From CANIGN01 sp964538275 (GTDB taxonomy: Bacteria > Bdellovibrionota > UBA2428): 64,000 bases of DNA. Made by a program: the position numbers and the translations under genes. Below are positions 56,863 through 64,000 of the stretch, piece after piece (position 1 is the first letter of the stretch; the number at the start of each line of letters is the position of its first letter). Under the pieces are notes generated by a model, which worked only from the letters and a program-made list of their open reading frames with translations, ran no database searches and was not told where the DNA came from. The stretch lies in contig CAZIFW010000002.1 of NCBI GenBank assembly GCA_964538275.1, positions 1-64,000 on the forward strand. Direction: 5' to 3'.

Positions 56863-56893
56863 CAATTACTTGACGCATTGGATTATGTCAAGT
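56863..56893. promoter_or_regulatory. Divergent promoter with palindromic operator ACTTGAC-N12-GTCAAGT
   Basis: The 7-bp arms at 56868-56874 and 56887-56893 are perfect inverted repeats. On the minus strand TTGACA (56886-56891), 17 bases and TAATTG (56863-56868) form a good promoter toward the microprotein and PhaR-like gene; on the + strand TTGACG (56870-56875) is the mirror-image -35. A dimeric regulator bound here would control both directions. Confidence 0.45.
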
Positions 56894-57004
56894 GCTAGTT
56901 ATTTCAACTACTTATTGCGCATTGAGCCATTTTGAGGGCATCTCGTGGTTTATACGAATTTTCTTTTGTCAGAATCAGGCACTTTTTGGTGAAGAAAGTA
57001 GGGT

Positions 57005-57033
57005 TTGACATCGATAATGCGTCGCATTATAAG
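57005..57033 (+). promoter_or_regulatory. Near-consensus sigma70 promoter ending six bases before the ATG at 57040
   Basis: TTGACA (57005-57010), 17-base spacer, TATAAG (57028-57033), then six bases and the ATG. The predicted transcription start coincides with the ATG, so the mRNA would be leaderless. This is the clearest such case in the window. Confidence 0.65.
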
Positions 57034-57039
57034 CCTCTC

Positions 57040-57618
57040 ATGCTTTCCAATTCACTCAAAACTTTGTGTTTTATAAGCGCTCTGCAGCTTTTTGCGTCTG
57101 ATATTCATTCAGACAGCATTATCAAAGAACGTATAGATTCATTAGTCGGCGACTACCAAGTCATTGGTGGCGAAGTATACAAAAACGAAATTAAGCTAAG
57201 TGCTTCTGAAGCCATAGAAGACGCGAATGTTGCGCCCAGTCTTGGAGTGAAGGCGATTAGCCTAAAAGCGCGTGCTGAAGATACTTATTCCATAGAGTTC
57301 ACTTTGCCGAATGATGCAAAAGCAAAATGGAAAATGACAGTTGGCGAATTTACTCAAGGCGATGAAGCTGTGGGGATTGATGGTCATACACTTCGCTTGG
57401 GGGCCTTTGAAGGAAGCCAAGTGGGTTGGCGTAAAGTTAATTTCGGAATTATTTCTAGTACTCAAGCTCGAGTTGTTGAAACACTTAGCTTTGAAGAAAA
57501 AGAAGGGACACTTCTTTTTAGTCAGCACAAAGTTTTTTACGAATATCCCATTGGAACTTCTTACAAGGTTCCACGCAAACTTACGTTAGAGTTTGTATAT
57601 AAACTCAAGAAACTTTAA
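57040..57618 (+). CDS. Exported small beta-rich protein, unknown function
   Basis: 192 residues from the ATG at 57040, chosen because a signal peptide (MLSNSLKTLCFISALQLFAS) starts there and the promoter lies just upstream; the open frame extends to a TTG at 56932, which would include the promoter. The mature sequence has SLVGDYQVIGGEVYKNEIKL, ISLKARAEDTYSIEFTLP and a C-terminal beta stretch LTLEFVYKLKKL, suggesting an extracytoplasmic beta-barrel or lipocalin-like fold. It overlaps the pilQ stop by four bases (convergent). No family recognised. Confidence 0.6.
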   Translation: MLSNSLKTLCFISALQLFASDIHSDSIIKERIDSLVGDYQVIGGEVYKNEIKLSASEAIEDANVAPSLGVKAISLKARAEDTYSIEFTLPNDAKAKWKMTVGEFTQGDEAVGIDGHTLRLGAFEGSQVGWRKVNFGIISSTQARVVETLSFEEKEGTLLFSQHKVFYEYPIGTSYKVPRKLTLEFVYKLKKL

Positions 57619-59621
57619 CGAGCATCTTCTAAGCTTTGTTGTAGAACCTGTGCTCGCTCTCGGTTCAAGATACGAGGTGAGATAAACATCAAGAGCTCGC
57701 GCTCGTTTTCAATGGTGCTATCAGATGAAGTAAAGAGACGTCCTAAGATAGGAATCTTTCTCACGAATGGCCACCCTGCTTCGCCTTTGTTGTCCTCTTT
57801 AATGTAAACACCACCTACAACTACGGTTGCTCCAGATTCGATCAAGGTCTGAGTGCTAATTTCACGTTTGTTAACGTTGATGTTGTCTCCCACAAGTGGA
57901 GCTAAGCTGTCGCGGGTAAGAACAAGATCCAAAAGAATGTTCTCATCGTTTGTTACTTGTGGAGTTACCGTTAAGCTCAGTGCCGCTTTAACTGTTTTAG
58001 TAGTTCCAGAGTTTTCTCCTTCGCCGGTGTTAAGTAAAAGCGTGAGTTCTGTACCGTCTACGATACTCGCTTTTTTGTTGTTGAGTACCGTTAGACTAGG
58101 TCTTGAAAGTTCTTTTGCAACACCAAGACTTTCGTTGAATTTAACAACAGTATCGATTTGCTGAATGGTTCCGTTCGGGTTGAGATACTGTCCGGCCGCA
58201 CCACCTGCGCCACCCAGAAGAGAAAGGACTCCCGTTTGAGAAGAGGTTGAAGATGAGCCACCTGAGCTAGAGGATCCAGAAGATCCAAACACTCCACCAC
58301 CAATTGAAAGAGTTCCACCACCTAGCTTGATTCCACCAATCGCGCTCCAGTTGATGCCGATGTCGCGACTGAATTCTTTTTGAGCTTGAATGATTCGAGC
58401 TTCGATATGAACCACGGGTGTTTGGCGATCGATGGCTTCAATGTAGCGGCGAATTCGTTGAATGTTCTTAGGAAGAGCCGTTACAACAATTGAGTTGGTT
58501 CGCTCATCAGAAACTACGTTTTCATTAAACTCTGGCTTTAGATATTTTGTGATTTGAGGAATAACTTCAGAAGTTTTTGCATAGCTAAGAGGGAAGAGCT
58601 GGGTCGCTTTAGGAGCAAGCTTGTCTTCGTCTTCTTGAGCTTTGATGGAATCTGCAATCTCTTGGCGAATTTTTGTTACTTGCATCACGCGGTAGGTGTT
58701 ACCCATTTTTTGATAGCCCAAGTCTGCGTTGAGTAACACAAGCGCTAGGACTTGGTCCCAAGGAACGCTTTTAACGTTCATTGAAATCTTTTTATCGGTT
58801 TCACCTACGAGTACAAAGTTACGCCCTGATACTTGAGAGATAAATTGAAGTACATCGGGAATAGTGGCTTCTTTAGCGCGGAAGTTTACTTTGGTTCCAA
58901 TGAAGTTTTGTTTGCCGTTTAGAGCAATGAGAGTTTCAAAGTTATCGGGAATGTCGCTGTTGGCATTGTTGCGTGAGTTGTCTGCATAACCTTTGTTAAA
59001 AAAATCAACAAGGATTCGATTCCCTTCGCGACGTACAGAAGGTTCCGCCATGGAACTCATGTTCATAACAACACGTGCGTTAGATCCAGAACCTGATTTG
59101 GCTTCATAAGCCTGAACTTGTTTCACTGGGCCGCCATATTCTTTGGCATCAATTGCACCTTTAGAAACTAAGGGACCTAAATTTGTGTTGGCGAGATTTA
59201 AGGTGAATTGTTTGTTTTTGCTAGAACGCTCAGGACTGTAATCAACAATCTTAGAGGTTTGAATTTCAAAACGTGTTCTGTCTGAAAGTGAATAAATACG
59301 AATAGCAGAAAGTTCAGCATTGCCTGTGTTATTCGTTCCAGTAAGTGCAGTGTCGGGGCGAACATTGTTACCTGCAACGGGGAGATCTTCTAAAAGATCT
59401 GCTGTGTTTTGCGCAGGCAAAGCAGGGGTACTTGTAGCTGCCGCAGAAGAAGGTGCGGCAGATGTAGATCCTGCGGCTTCATCATCGGGAGCATAGAGAT
59501 CTTCGTCGGAATCTTCTTTGACTGCGCTAACGTCATCCATGAGTTCTGTTTGCGCAACGAGAAAACTAGAAGCTGTTAAAAGTAGAAAAATCACCAATGC
59601 AAAATGAAATAAATTTCTCAT
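57615..59621 (-). CDS. pilQ: Type IV pilus secretin PilQ
   Basis: The 668-residue outer-membrane secretin is the pore for type IV pili. After a signal peptide (FLVAQ) and an acidic/Ala-rich linker comes an AMIN domain (about 100-220, IRIYSLSDRTRFEIQ), then N0/STN (IDVL-type TIPDVLQFISQVSGRNFVL), a secretin N1 domain (LKPEFNENVVSDERTNSIVV) and the secretin core with a Gly/Ser-rich gate insert, LSRPSLTVLNNKKASI and the C-terminal VRKIPILGRLFTS, LLMFISPRIL. Shine-Dalgarno AAGGGTAA precedes the ATG. It is the last gene of pilM-N-O-P-Q. Confidence 0.96.
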   Translation of the reverse strand: MRNLFHFALVIFLLLTASSFLVAQTELMDDVSAVKEDSDEDLYAPDDEAAGSTSAAPSSAAATSTPALPAQNTADLLEDLPVAGNNVRPDTALTGTNNTGNAELSAIRIYSLSDRTRFEIQTSKIVDYSPERSSKNKQFTLNLANTNLGPLVSKGAIDAKEYGGPVKQVQAYEAKSGSGSNARVVMNMSSMAEPSVRREGNRILVDFFNKGYADNSRNNANSDIPDNFETLIALNGKQNFIGTKVNFRAKEATIPDVLQFISQVSGRNFVLVGETDKKISMNVKSVPWDQVLALVLLNADLGYQKMGNTYRVMQVTKIRQEIADSIKAQEDEDKLAPKATQLFPLSYAKTSEVIPQITKYLKPEFNENVVSDERTNSIVVTALPKNIQRIRRYIEAIDRQTPVVHIEARIIQAQKEFSRDIGINWSAIGGIKLGGGTLSIGGGVFGSSGSSSSGGSSSTSSQTGVLSLLGGAGGAAGQYLNPNGTIQQIDTVVKFNESLGVAKELSRPSLTVLNNKKASIVDGTELTLLLNTGEGENSGTTKTVKAALSLTVTPQVTNDENILLDLVLTRDSLAPLVGDNINVNKREISTQTLIESGATVVVGGVYIKEDNKGEAGWPFVRKIPILGRLFTSSDSTIENERELLMFISPRILNRERAQVLQQSLEDAR

Positions 59622-59691
59622 GGATTACCCTTATTTAATTATAGGGGCATAGTGAGGAATAAAGCATGTACGCTATTTTTTTGGCGCATTG

Positions 59692-60111
59692 TTAGTCTGC
59701 AATTACGAGACTTGTGAAGTACGAACGAAGTTTACCTTGGTAATCTTTGTATGCTTCTTTGACGACTATTTCGGAGTCATTGATTCGGTGAACTTTGCCA
59801 TTGTTCTTACCTAGTTTATCGCCAACACGAACAATCTCAGTTTCTTTATTGGGAAGCATAATCATAGCGCGGGAACTTCCCATACCTGTCAATACAGCGA
59901 CTAATTGAAAGCGAGTGACATCAAATGCCGTTAAGAGATTTTTGTTATTGCCGAGATCTGCAATAGGCTGAAACGGATCACGTTTTATTTTAGAAGGTTC
60001 AAAGTAGTAACTTTTATCATCTTTGGAACGTGGTTTAGGTTGCGCATCAAGAGTGTTTAAAGATAACAAGCTCAAGACTATGCAAACACTGAGAACTCGT
60101 TGAGTTTTCAT
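59692..60111 (-). CDS. pilP: Type IV pilus assembly protein PilP
   Basis: The 139-residue periplasmic protein links the inner-membrane PilN-PilO complex to the secretin. It has a signal peptide (LLSLNTLDAQ), without the lipobox of many PilP proteins, then KIKRDPFQPI, the RDPF hallmark of PilP, and a beta-sandwich region (FQLVAVLTGMGSSRAMIMLP, VRVGDKLGKNNGKVHRI). It is shorter than the family's usual 170-180 residues. The ATG overlaps the pilO stop by four bases. Confidence 0.9.
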   Translation of the reverse strand: MKTQRVLSVCIVLSLLSLNTLDAQPKPRSKDDKSYYFEPSKIKRDPFQPIADLGNNKNLLTAFDVTRFQLVAVLTGMGSSRAMIMLPNKETEIVRVGDKLGKNNGKVHRINDSEIVVKEAYKDYQGKLRSYFTSLVIAD

Positions 60112-60776
60112 TGTTCACTGCTCCCTTGTCCAGCAGATGCACTAGAGTTCTGAGTATCCGTATTCGGTGTTGGATTAGTTGGGGCAGGCGCAGTTACAGG
60201 TGCGGGACGTGCATTTTCATCAAAGTAATAAGTAACAAGTACGGCTTCTGCAGTAACAATAGCGTTAGATCCTCTAAGTATTGGGTCTTTGAAGCTAACA
60301 CTTTTTCCAGAAACAATGCGCGTAAGGTGAGCCACTTCATCTAGAAAACTCATGATTTGTACAAAGCTGCCTTTAAGTTCAATTTTAAAAGGAGTTTCCA
60401 TCAACACTCCATTTAAGGCAGCAGTGCCGGGTTCAAAGCGCGTAAATTCTACCCCTACGCGGTCTGAAATTTCTGCAAGATTGCTTAAGAGTCCAGGGGT
60501 GTCACTTGATTTAGGAAGCTTTTCTAAAGCAGAGTTAAAGTTTTCTGCAAGGCTTTGGAGTTCTTGAAAGCGAGTATCGCGTTCTTTTTCAAATGTTTCA
60601 GCTTTGCGGTTTTCCGATTGAACAGCAGCAAGCTGTTCCTTAGTCGTTTCAAGTTGAGCTTTCATAGGAAGAAAGATGTCTTTCTGCCAAGTATCGTAGG
60701 AAACGTAATAATAAATTCCAATCAAAACTACCCAGAGTACAAAGGGAAGGCGAATGAGCGCGCGTATTAAACCCAT
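60108..60776 (-). CDS. pilO: Type IV pilus assembly protein PilO
   Basis: The 222-residue inner-membrane protein has a single N-terminal transmembrane helix (about residues 10-26), then a coiled coil (QLETTKEQLAAVQSENRKAE) and a ferredoxin-like periplasmic domain (VEFTRFEPG, TPFKIELKGSFVQIMSFLDEV). The C-terminus is Pro/Ala/Thr/Ser-rich and probably disordered. It forms a heterodimer with PilN in the pilus alignment subcomplex. The start is three bases downstream of the pilN stop. Confidence 0.93.
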   Translation of the reverse strand: MGLIRALIRLPFVLWVVLIGIYYYVSYDTWQKDIFLPMKAQLETTKEQLAAVQSENRKAETFEKERDTRFQELQSLAENFNSALEKLPKSSDTPGLLSNLAEISDRVGVEFTRFEPGTAALNGVLMETPFKIELKGSFVQIMSFLDEVAHLTRIVSGKSVSFKDPILRGSNAIVTAEAVLVTYYFDENARPAPVTAPAPTNPTPNTDTQNSSASAGQGSSEQ

Positions 60777-60779
60777 CTT

Positions 60780-61469
60780 TTATTCTCCTAACTTCGCCAT
60801 AATTTGAAATTTACGAGAATTGGGTGGCACGTTAATCGCTCCAGGACTGGGCGATGCAAGTTCATTTCCAGGGACAAGCTCTAGGCGATCCAAAGTAGTA
60901 GAGGGAAAATAAACAGAAGCTTCTAACTTTTGAATAAAATCACTCACTGCTTGAGCATTGATAGCGTAACCTTTAAAGGTAGCGCTTGCGGATTGAGATT
61001 GGCCTGATGTGTTTGAGCTGGTTGTGGCGCTAATTTCGTTGAACCACATTTCTTTGGGCATCTCTACAGCGGCATATTCAAGTGCGCGGATGAGATAACT
61101 TCGATCAGTTTCTTGTTGAGACACTGCCTTAAGTTTTCCTTGAAGCTCATCCATACGGGTTTGATAACCACGCATTTCTTCTCCAATATTTCTAAGTTGA
61201 CCCTTTTTACGATTCTCTTGAGCTAAACCTGTTTCGAGTTCACCGAGCTCAGCTTGAATGGTATTGAGGTCTTCTGTTTGTAAATGATCTAGAGCCACGT
61301 GCACACAGGCTGCAATTAAAACTAAACCGAATACGCGTAAAACGAGATTTAGGGAATCTCCTGAGCCTGCGGAGAAATTCAATTTAGGAGATGAAGGCGT
61401 GGGCGAAGAATTGGAGAGCCCACTGCTTTTCTTTGCTTTTAATTGATCGAGTAAGTTAATGCCGCCCAT
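60780..61469 (-). CDS. pilN: Type IV pilus assembly protein PilN
   Basis: 229 residues from the ATG at 61469, which has Shine-Dalgarno GAGGAAGG and gives the canonical PilN start MGGINLLDQLK; the upstream in-frame ATG at 61502 lies in pilM. The N-terminal INLL motif binds PilM. A transmembrane helix (about residues 40-58), a coiled coil and a ferredoxin-like domain (ATFKGYAINAQAVSDFIQKL) follow. It has a longer cytoplasmic Ser/Pro linker than E. coli-type PilN. Confidence 0.93.
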   Translation of the reverse strand: MGGINLLDQLKAKKSSGLSNSSPTPSSPKLNFSAGSGDSLNLVLRVFGLVLIAACVHVALDHLQTEDLNTIQAELGELETGLAQENRKKGQLRNIGEEMRGYQTRMDELQGKLKAVSQQETDRSYLIRALEYAAVEMPKEMWFNEISATTSSNTSGQSQSASATFKGYAINAQAVSDFIQKLEASVYFPSTTLDRLELVPGNELASPSPGAINVPPNSRKFQIMAKLGE

Positions 61470-61473
61470 GTGC

Positions 61474-62532
61474 TTAAGCCTTCCTCGTTGTAAGTCCCGC
61501 AACTGTGAGCAAGCGAGGTGCCCAGTTGCTTAAAAATACGGGATCGATAGATTTATTTTTTGTGTAAAAGAGTGAGTTCCAATCGAGCTTAATAACTTTA
61601 GGACCAATGCGATCTTGCATCACACTCTCCATCAATCCCGGAGTTAAAACGCCACCGCCAAAGAAACACCATTTTTGAATGAGCTCTCTGGAGGATTGGG
61701 AAACATATACATCTTCGCTTTGTTGAAGCTCAGCTTTCCAGCGATTCAATGCACCTTTAAGGGCATCAGCTGCTTCTTGAGGAATGTTTTTTCCATCATT
61801 CACTTTTATAGCTTCCGCGTCGCTGTGATTTAAACCCAAAGCGCGCGCAAGAGAATCTGTAAAAAAGTATCCACCCAAAGTAAATTCACGGAAGAACTCT
61901 ACTTTGCCATTTTTCCATACGGATACGCGTGTTCCCAAAGCTCCAATATCTACAAGTGCGACGCTTTCTCCCGCTGAAAAATGCAAGAGGTTGTTAGCTG
62001 CATCTGCAGTTGCAAGACTATCAAGATCAATAACTTTAACGTTTGCAGAAGCCTCAAGTAAAATTCCTTGTAGGTTTTCAACTTCTTGTCGTTGTGCTCC
62101 CACAAGCAAAACATCCCAACCCTTTGTTCCCGGAGGCGCGAGGGGAACGTTATCCCCTTCGCCAATGACTTGGTGAGAAATTAAAACGTTTGAAATGTCT
62201 GTAGGAAAAACTTGCTCTGCTTCCCAGCGCACTTGTTGCGGAATTTCTTTAACAGGAACCTTTGGCATAAGAATGCGCTTGGTAAGAATTCCTGAACCTC
62301 TAAATGATGTCGCAATAGAGGGTTTCTTTTTTCGAAGACCTGCAAATCCGCTGGCTATTTGATTGATTAAAATGTCGCGTTGAGGATAATCGCGCTCAGT
62401 AACTGCGCCTGCGGGTAAAGAAAGGCATGCAAGATTACTTACTTCGTAGCCTTTTTTTGTAAATGAGCCTTCGACAATTTTAATGGCACTCGAGCCGATG
62501 TCGACACCCAGAAGACGCGAACTAAATAGCAT
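61474..62532 (-). CDS. pilM: Type IV pilus assembly ATPase-fold protein PilM
   Basis: The 352-residue cytoplasmic actin/FtsA-like protein has the phosphate-1 motif LGVDIGSSAIKIVEG, the adenosine and phosphate-2 region SVALVDIGALGTRVSV and the GGGVLTPGL motif near the C-terminus. It recruits PilN through the INLL peptide and connects the pilus machine to the cytoplasm. It is the first gene of pilM-N-O-P-Q; upstream is a weak Shine-Dalgarno (GGGGGAAT) twelve bases before the ATG. Confidence 0.95.
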   Translation of the reverse strand: MLFSSRLLGVDIGSSAIKIVEGSFTKKGYEVSNLACLSLPAGAVTERDYPQRDILINQIASGFAGLRKKKPSIATSFRGSGILTKRILMPKVPVKEIPQQVRWEAEQVFPTDISNVLISHQVIGEGDNVPLAPPGTKGWDVLLVGAQRQEVENLQGILLEASANVKVIDLDSLATADAANNLLHFSAGESVALVDIGALGTRVSVWKNGKVEFFREFTLGGYFFTDSLARALGLNHSDAEAIKVNDGKNIPQEAADALKGALNRWKAELQQSEDVYVSQSSRELIQKWCFFGGGVLTPGLMESVMQDRIGPKVIKLDWNSLFYTKNKSIDPVFLSNWAPRLLTVAGLTTRKA

Positions 62533-62577
62533 CTTGAACAGATTCCCCCAATTATTAGTTTAGGTTAGGTCATTCAA

Positions 62578-63384
62578 TTATGTAACAGGGAAAAGAAGTA
62601 TCTGAAGTTTTTTGAGTGTCCAAACAACAATCGCGCCCAAAGCTAGGAATGGGCCAAAGGGGATTGCTGTTTTTAAATCGCCCTTTTCTTTGAGCATTAC
62701 TATCAATCCCACAATGAGTCCGGTGATAGAAGCTGTCAAAACTAAGACAGGTAGTCCACTCACTCCAAGCCAAGTTCCCAGCCAGCCCATCATTTTTACA
62801 TCGCCAAAACCAAGACCTTCAATGCCTTTAATCTTTTCGTAGAACCAACCAATTGAAAAGAAAACTCCAAAACCAAAAAGTCCGCCCAACAAGGCATCTG
62901 TCAAAGGAGCGTCGAATTTGAGCCAGTTGAAAAGCACAAGTGCAGCTGCAACTGCCCAGTTTCCTAAACTGAAGCGATCAGGAATAATTCTAAATTCCAA
63001 GTCGATGAATGTTAGAACAACGAGAGTCCAGAAAAAATAAAGATCAAAGAAAAAGTTTACATGTGTTTGTAAGTCCACGGCCGGAGTCCATGCGTAGATA
63101 AGCCCTACAAAAACAAAAGAACATGCAACTAAGAGTTCGATGAGAGGATAAACTATTGAAATAGGTTTTTTACATTTTCGGCACTTGCCGCCTAAGAAGA
63201 GGTAGCTAAGGACGGGAATGTTGTCGTACCAAAAAATCTTCTTCTTACATTTTGTGCAAAAACTGCGAGATTTAACTCTCATTCCAAGTGGGATATCGCG
63301 AGGAATTCGATATGCGGCCATCGCGCCAAAGGATCCAAAAAGTAAACCAAAAATAAAAAGGAGAATGAGTATTTCAAGTGTCAT
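62578..63384 (-). CDS. pilD: Prepilin peptidase / N-methyltransferase
   Basis: The 268-residue polytopic aspartic protease has the zinc-binding CxxC pairs (FCTKCKKKIFWYDNIPVLSY and KCRKCKKPIS), the first catalytic Asp in TFIDLEFRIIPD and the second in GLGFGDVKMMGW. It removes the leader of type IV prepilins and N-methylates the mature end; it could also process the Flp-type pilin at 23.5 kb. It follows the ABC-2 permease gene by three bases and precedes pilM by 45 bases. Confidence 0.95.
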   Translation of the reverse strand: MTLEILILLFIFGLLFGSFGAMAAYRIPRDIPLGMRVKSRSFCTKCKKKIFWYDNIPVLSYLFLGGKCRKCKKPISIVYPLIELLVACSFVFVGLIYAWTPAVDLQTHVNFFFDLYFFWTLVVLTFIDLEFRIIPDRFSLGNWAVAAALVLFNWLKFDAPLTDALLGGLFGFGVFFSIGWFYEKIKGIEGLGFGDVKMMGWLGTWLGVSGLPVLVLTASITGLIVGLIVMLKEKGDLKTAIPFGPFLALGAIVVWTLKKLQILLFPVT

Positions 63385-63387
63385 AAT

Positions 63388-64000
63388 CTATAAATCCATC
63401 GTTTCCATTCTTGTTTTTGAGACAAACAAGAATATAAAGCTCCACGCAGCCGTGAGTCCAAGCATGACCAGTATCTGATCCCAACTAAAAGGATCTTGAA
63501 AGCCTACAAAGATTTTTATGTCCCACCATTCAAGTGGAGGTAGGAAATTTAAAACAAAAAGCACAACTTTATACAGAAGTTTAGTGACACCACTAAAGTT
63601 AGATTCCAAAACCAAAATTTCAAGATAACTCTTGCTGTGTAAGAGAGCTACTACGGCAAGTACTGCAAACCAAGAAAGTAAGGGCTTGAGGTAAAGCGAA
63701 AAGAGAAGGGCAAGCGAGAGTATAACAAGACTTTCAGTGAAGAGAAGAAATTGAGCTTGTAAGAGTATAGCGGGCGGAAAATTTCCAGCAGCACTCAAGG
63801 ATCCTAGGCTTAAGAGTATTGTCCAAATACAAATTGAAATACCCAGCATAGCGCCAATTCCTAACCAATTTGCAATGATCCATTCACTTCTAGAAACTTT
63901 AAGAGTTAATACAAAAGAAAGTGTTTTGCGTTGAAGTTCTTCGTGAAACAGATGTGACCCTAAATATGTCGAAAGTAAAACAGTTACGATGTAACAAAAG
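63388..64000 (-). CDS. ABC-2 type transporter permease, 5' end beyond the window
   Basis: The reading frame is open to the right edge (about 203 residues; the start lies outside). Near the edge it reads LLSTYLGSHLFHEELQRKTL and then SRSEWIIANWLG, matching the conserved block of ABC-2 permeases (GxxxxREEExxGTLxxLLxxPVSR). Six or so hydrophobic segments follow, with a C-terminal FLFVSKTRMETMDL. The substrate is unknown, and the ATPase should be just outside. Three bases separate it from pilD, so the operon starts further right. Confidence 0.8.
   Translation of the reverse strand, partial: FCYIVTVLLSTYLGSHLFHEELQRKTLSFVLTLKVSRSEWIIANWLGIGAMLGISICIWTILLSLGSLSAAGNFPPAILLQAQFLLFTESLVILSLALLFSLYLKPLLSWFAVLAVVALLHSKSYLEILVLESNFSGVTKLLYKVVLFVLNFLPPLEWWDIKIFVGFQDPFSWDQILVMLGLTAAWSFIFLFVSKTRMETMDL

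Noticed and set aside
1..64000. CRISPR array, prophage, integron or insertion sequence
   Set aside because: No regular short direct repeats with spacers, no integrase, transposase or phage structural genes were seen; the repeats present are short intergenic palindromes.

Overview
The window reads as ordinary chromosome of a Gram-negative, AT-rich bacterium. It carries type IV pilus assembly genes (pilM-pilN-pilO-pilP-pilQ plus the prepilin peptidase), part of the division and cell-wall (dcw) cluster (ftsW-murG-murC-murB), an LpoB-like lipoprotein, many lipoproteins and exported hydrolases, a PhaR-like DNA-binding protein, a split pair of ArsA/Get3-like ATPases joined to a gshA-like gene, and CsrA and IHF. 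From memory of gene content, this fits Bdellovibrionota (Bdellovibrio-like or Oligoflexia) best. That placement is an inference, because no rRNA or marker phylogeny is available here. I see no phage, integrase, transposase, CRISPR array, tRNA or rRNA.

Layout. 1-4.3 kb: a YtcJ-type amidohydrolase cut by the left edge, a TPR-type lipoprotein, a HAD phosphatase, htpX and a TlpA-like thioredoxin. 4.3-9.9 kb: histidine utilisation, with hutU-hutI on + and hutH on -, separated by an S1/P1-type zinc hydrolase. 10-13.5 kb: a secreted cysteine-rich repeat protein, then a threonine-related group (threonine aldolase, a coupled SDR dehydrogenase and a convergent RhtA-like exporter) with REP-like repeats around it. 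13.5-20.7 kb: rpe, an alkyltransferase-like protein, dcd, prmA, epmA, an EEP-family lipoprotein, ihfA, csrA with two overlapping unknown genes, and a FabL/FabI-type enoyl reductase. 20.7-26.8 kb: a large lipoprotein with a predicted seven-bladed RCC1 propeller, a Flp-type pilin-like protein, and an acyl-CoA synthetase coupled to glpK.

26.9-37.5 kb: ftsW-murG-murC-murB runs without a break into a surface-glycan module: a membrane protein, a sugar nucleotidyltransferase, LegB-like dehydratase, LegC-like aminotransferase, NeuD-like acyltransferase, a GT2 enzyme and a DUF2304 protein. 37.5-46.5 kb: low-complexity lipoprotein, lipase-like protein, permuted NlpC/P60-like protein, gmhA, a UvrD/PcrA helicase, a candidate structured RNA, an unknown exported protein, pfkA and the LpoB-like gene. 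46.6-49.7 kb: the two ArsA-like ATPases and gshA as one overlapping operon. 49.8-57.6 kb: exported enzymes (lytic transglycosylase, papain-like protease, tyrosine phosphatase), the second cysteine-rich protein, a coupled pair of unknown exported proteins, a PhaR-like regulator and a secreted unknown. 57.6-64 kb: the complete pilM-Q operon, pilD and an ABC-2 permease cut by the right edge.

Cross-cutting observations: (i) a six-cysteine repeat defines a small secreted family with members at 10 kb and 54 kb; (ii) several genes have a -10-like box only 6-8 bases before the start codon and no Shine-Dalgarno, which suggests leaderless transcripts; (iii) GGTACC/GGTGCC-type inverted repeats cluster at 10.5, 12.5 and 16.0 kb.
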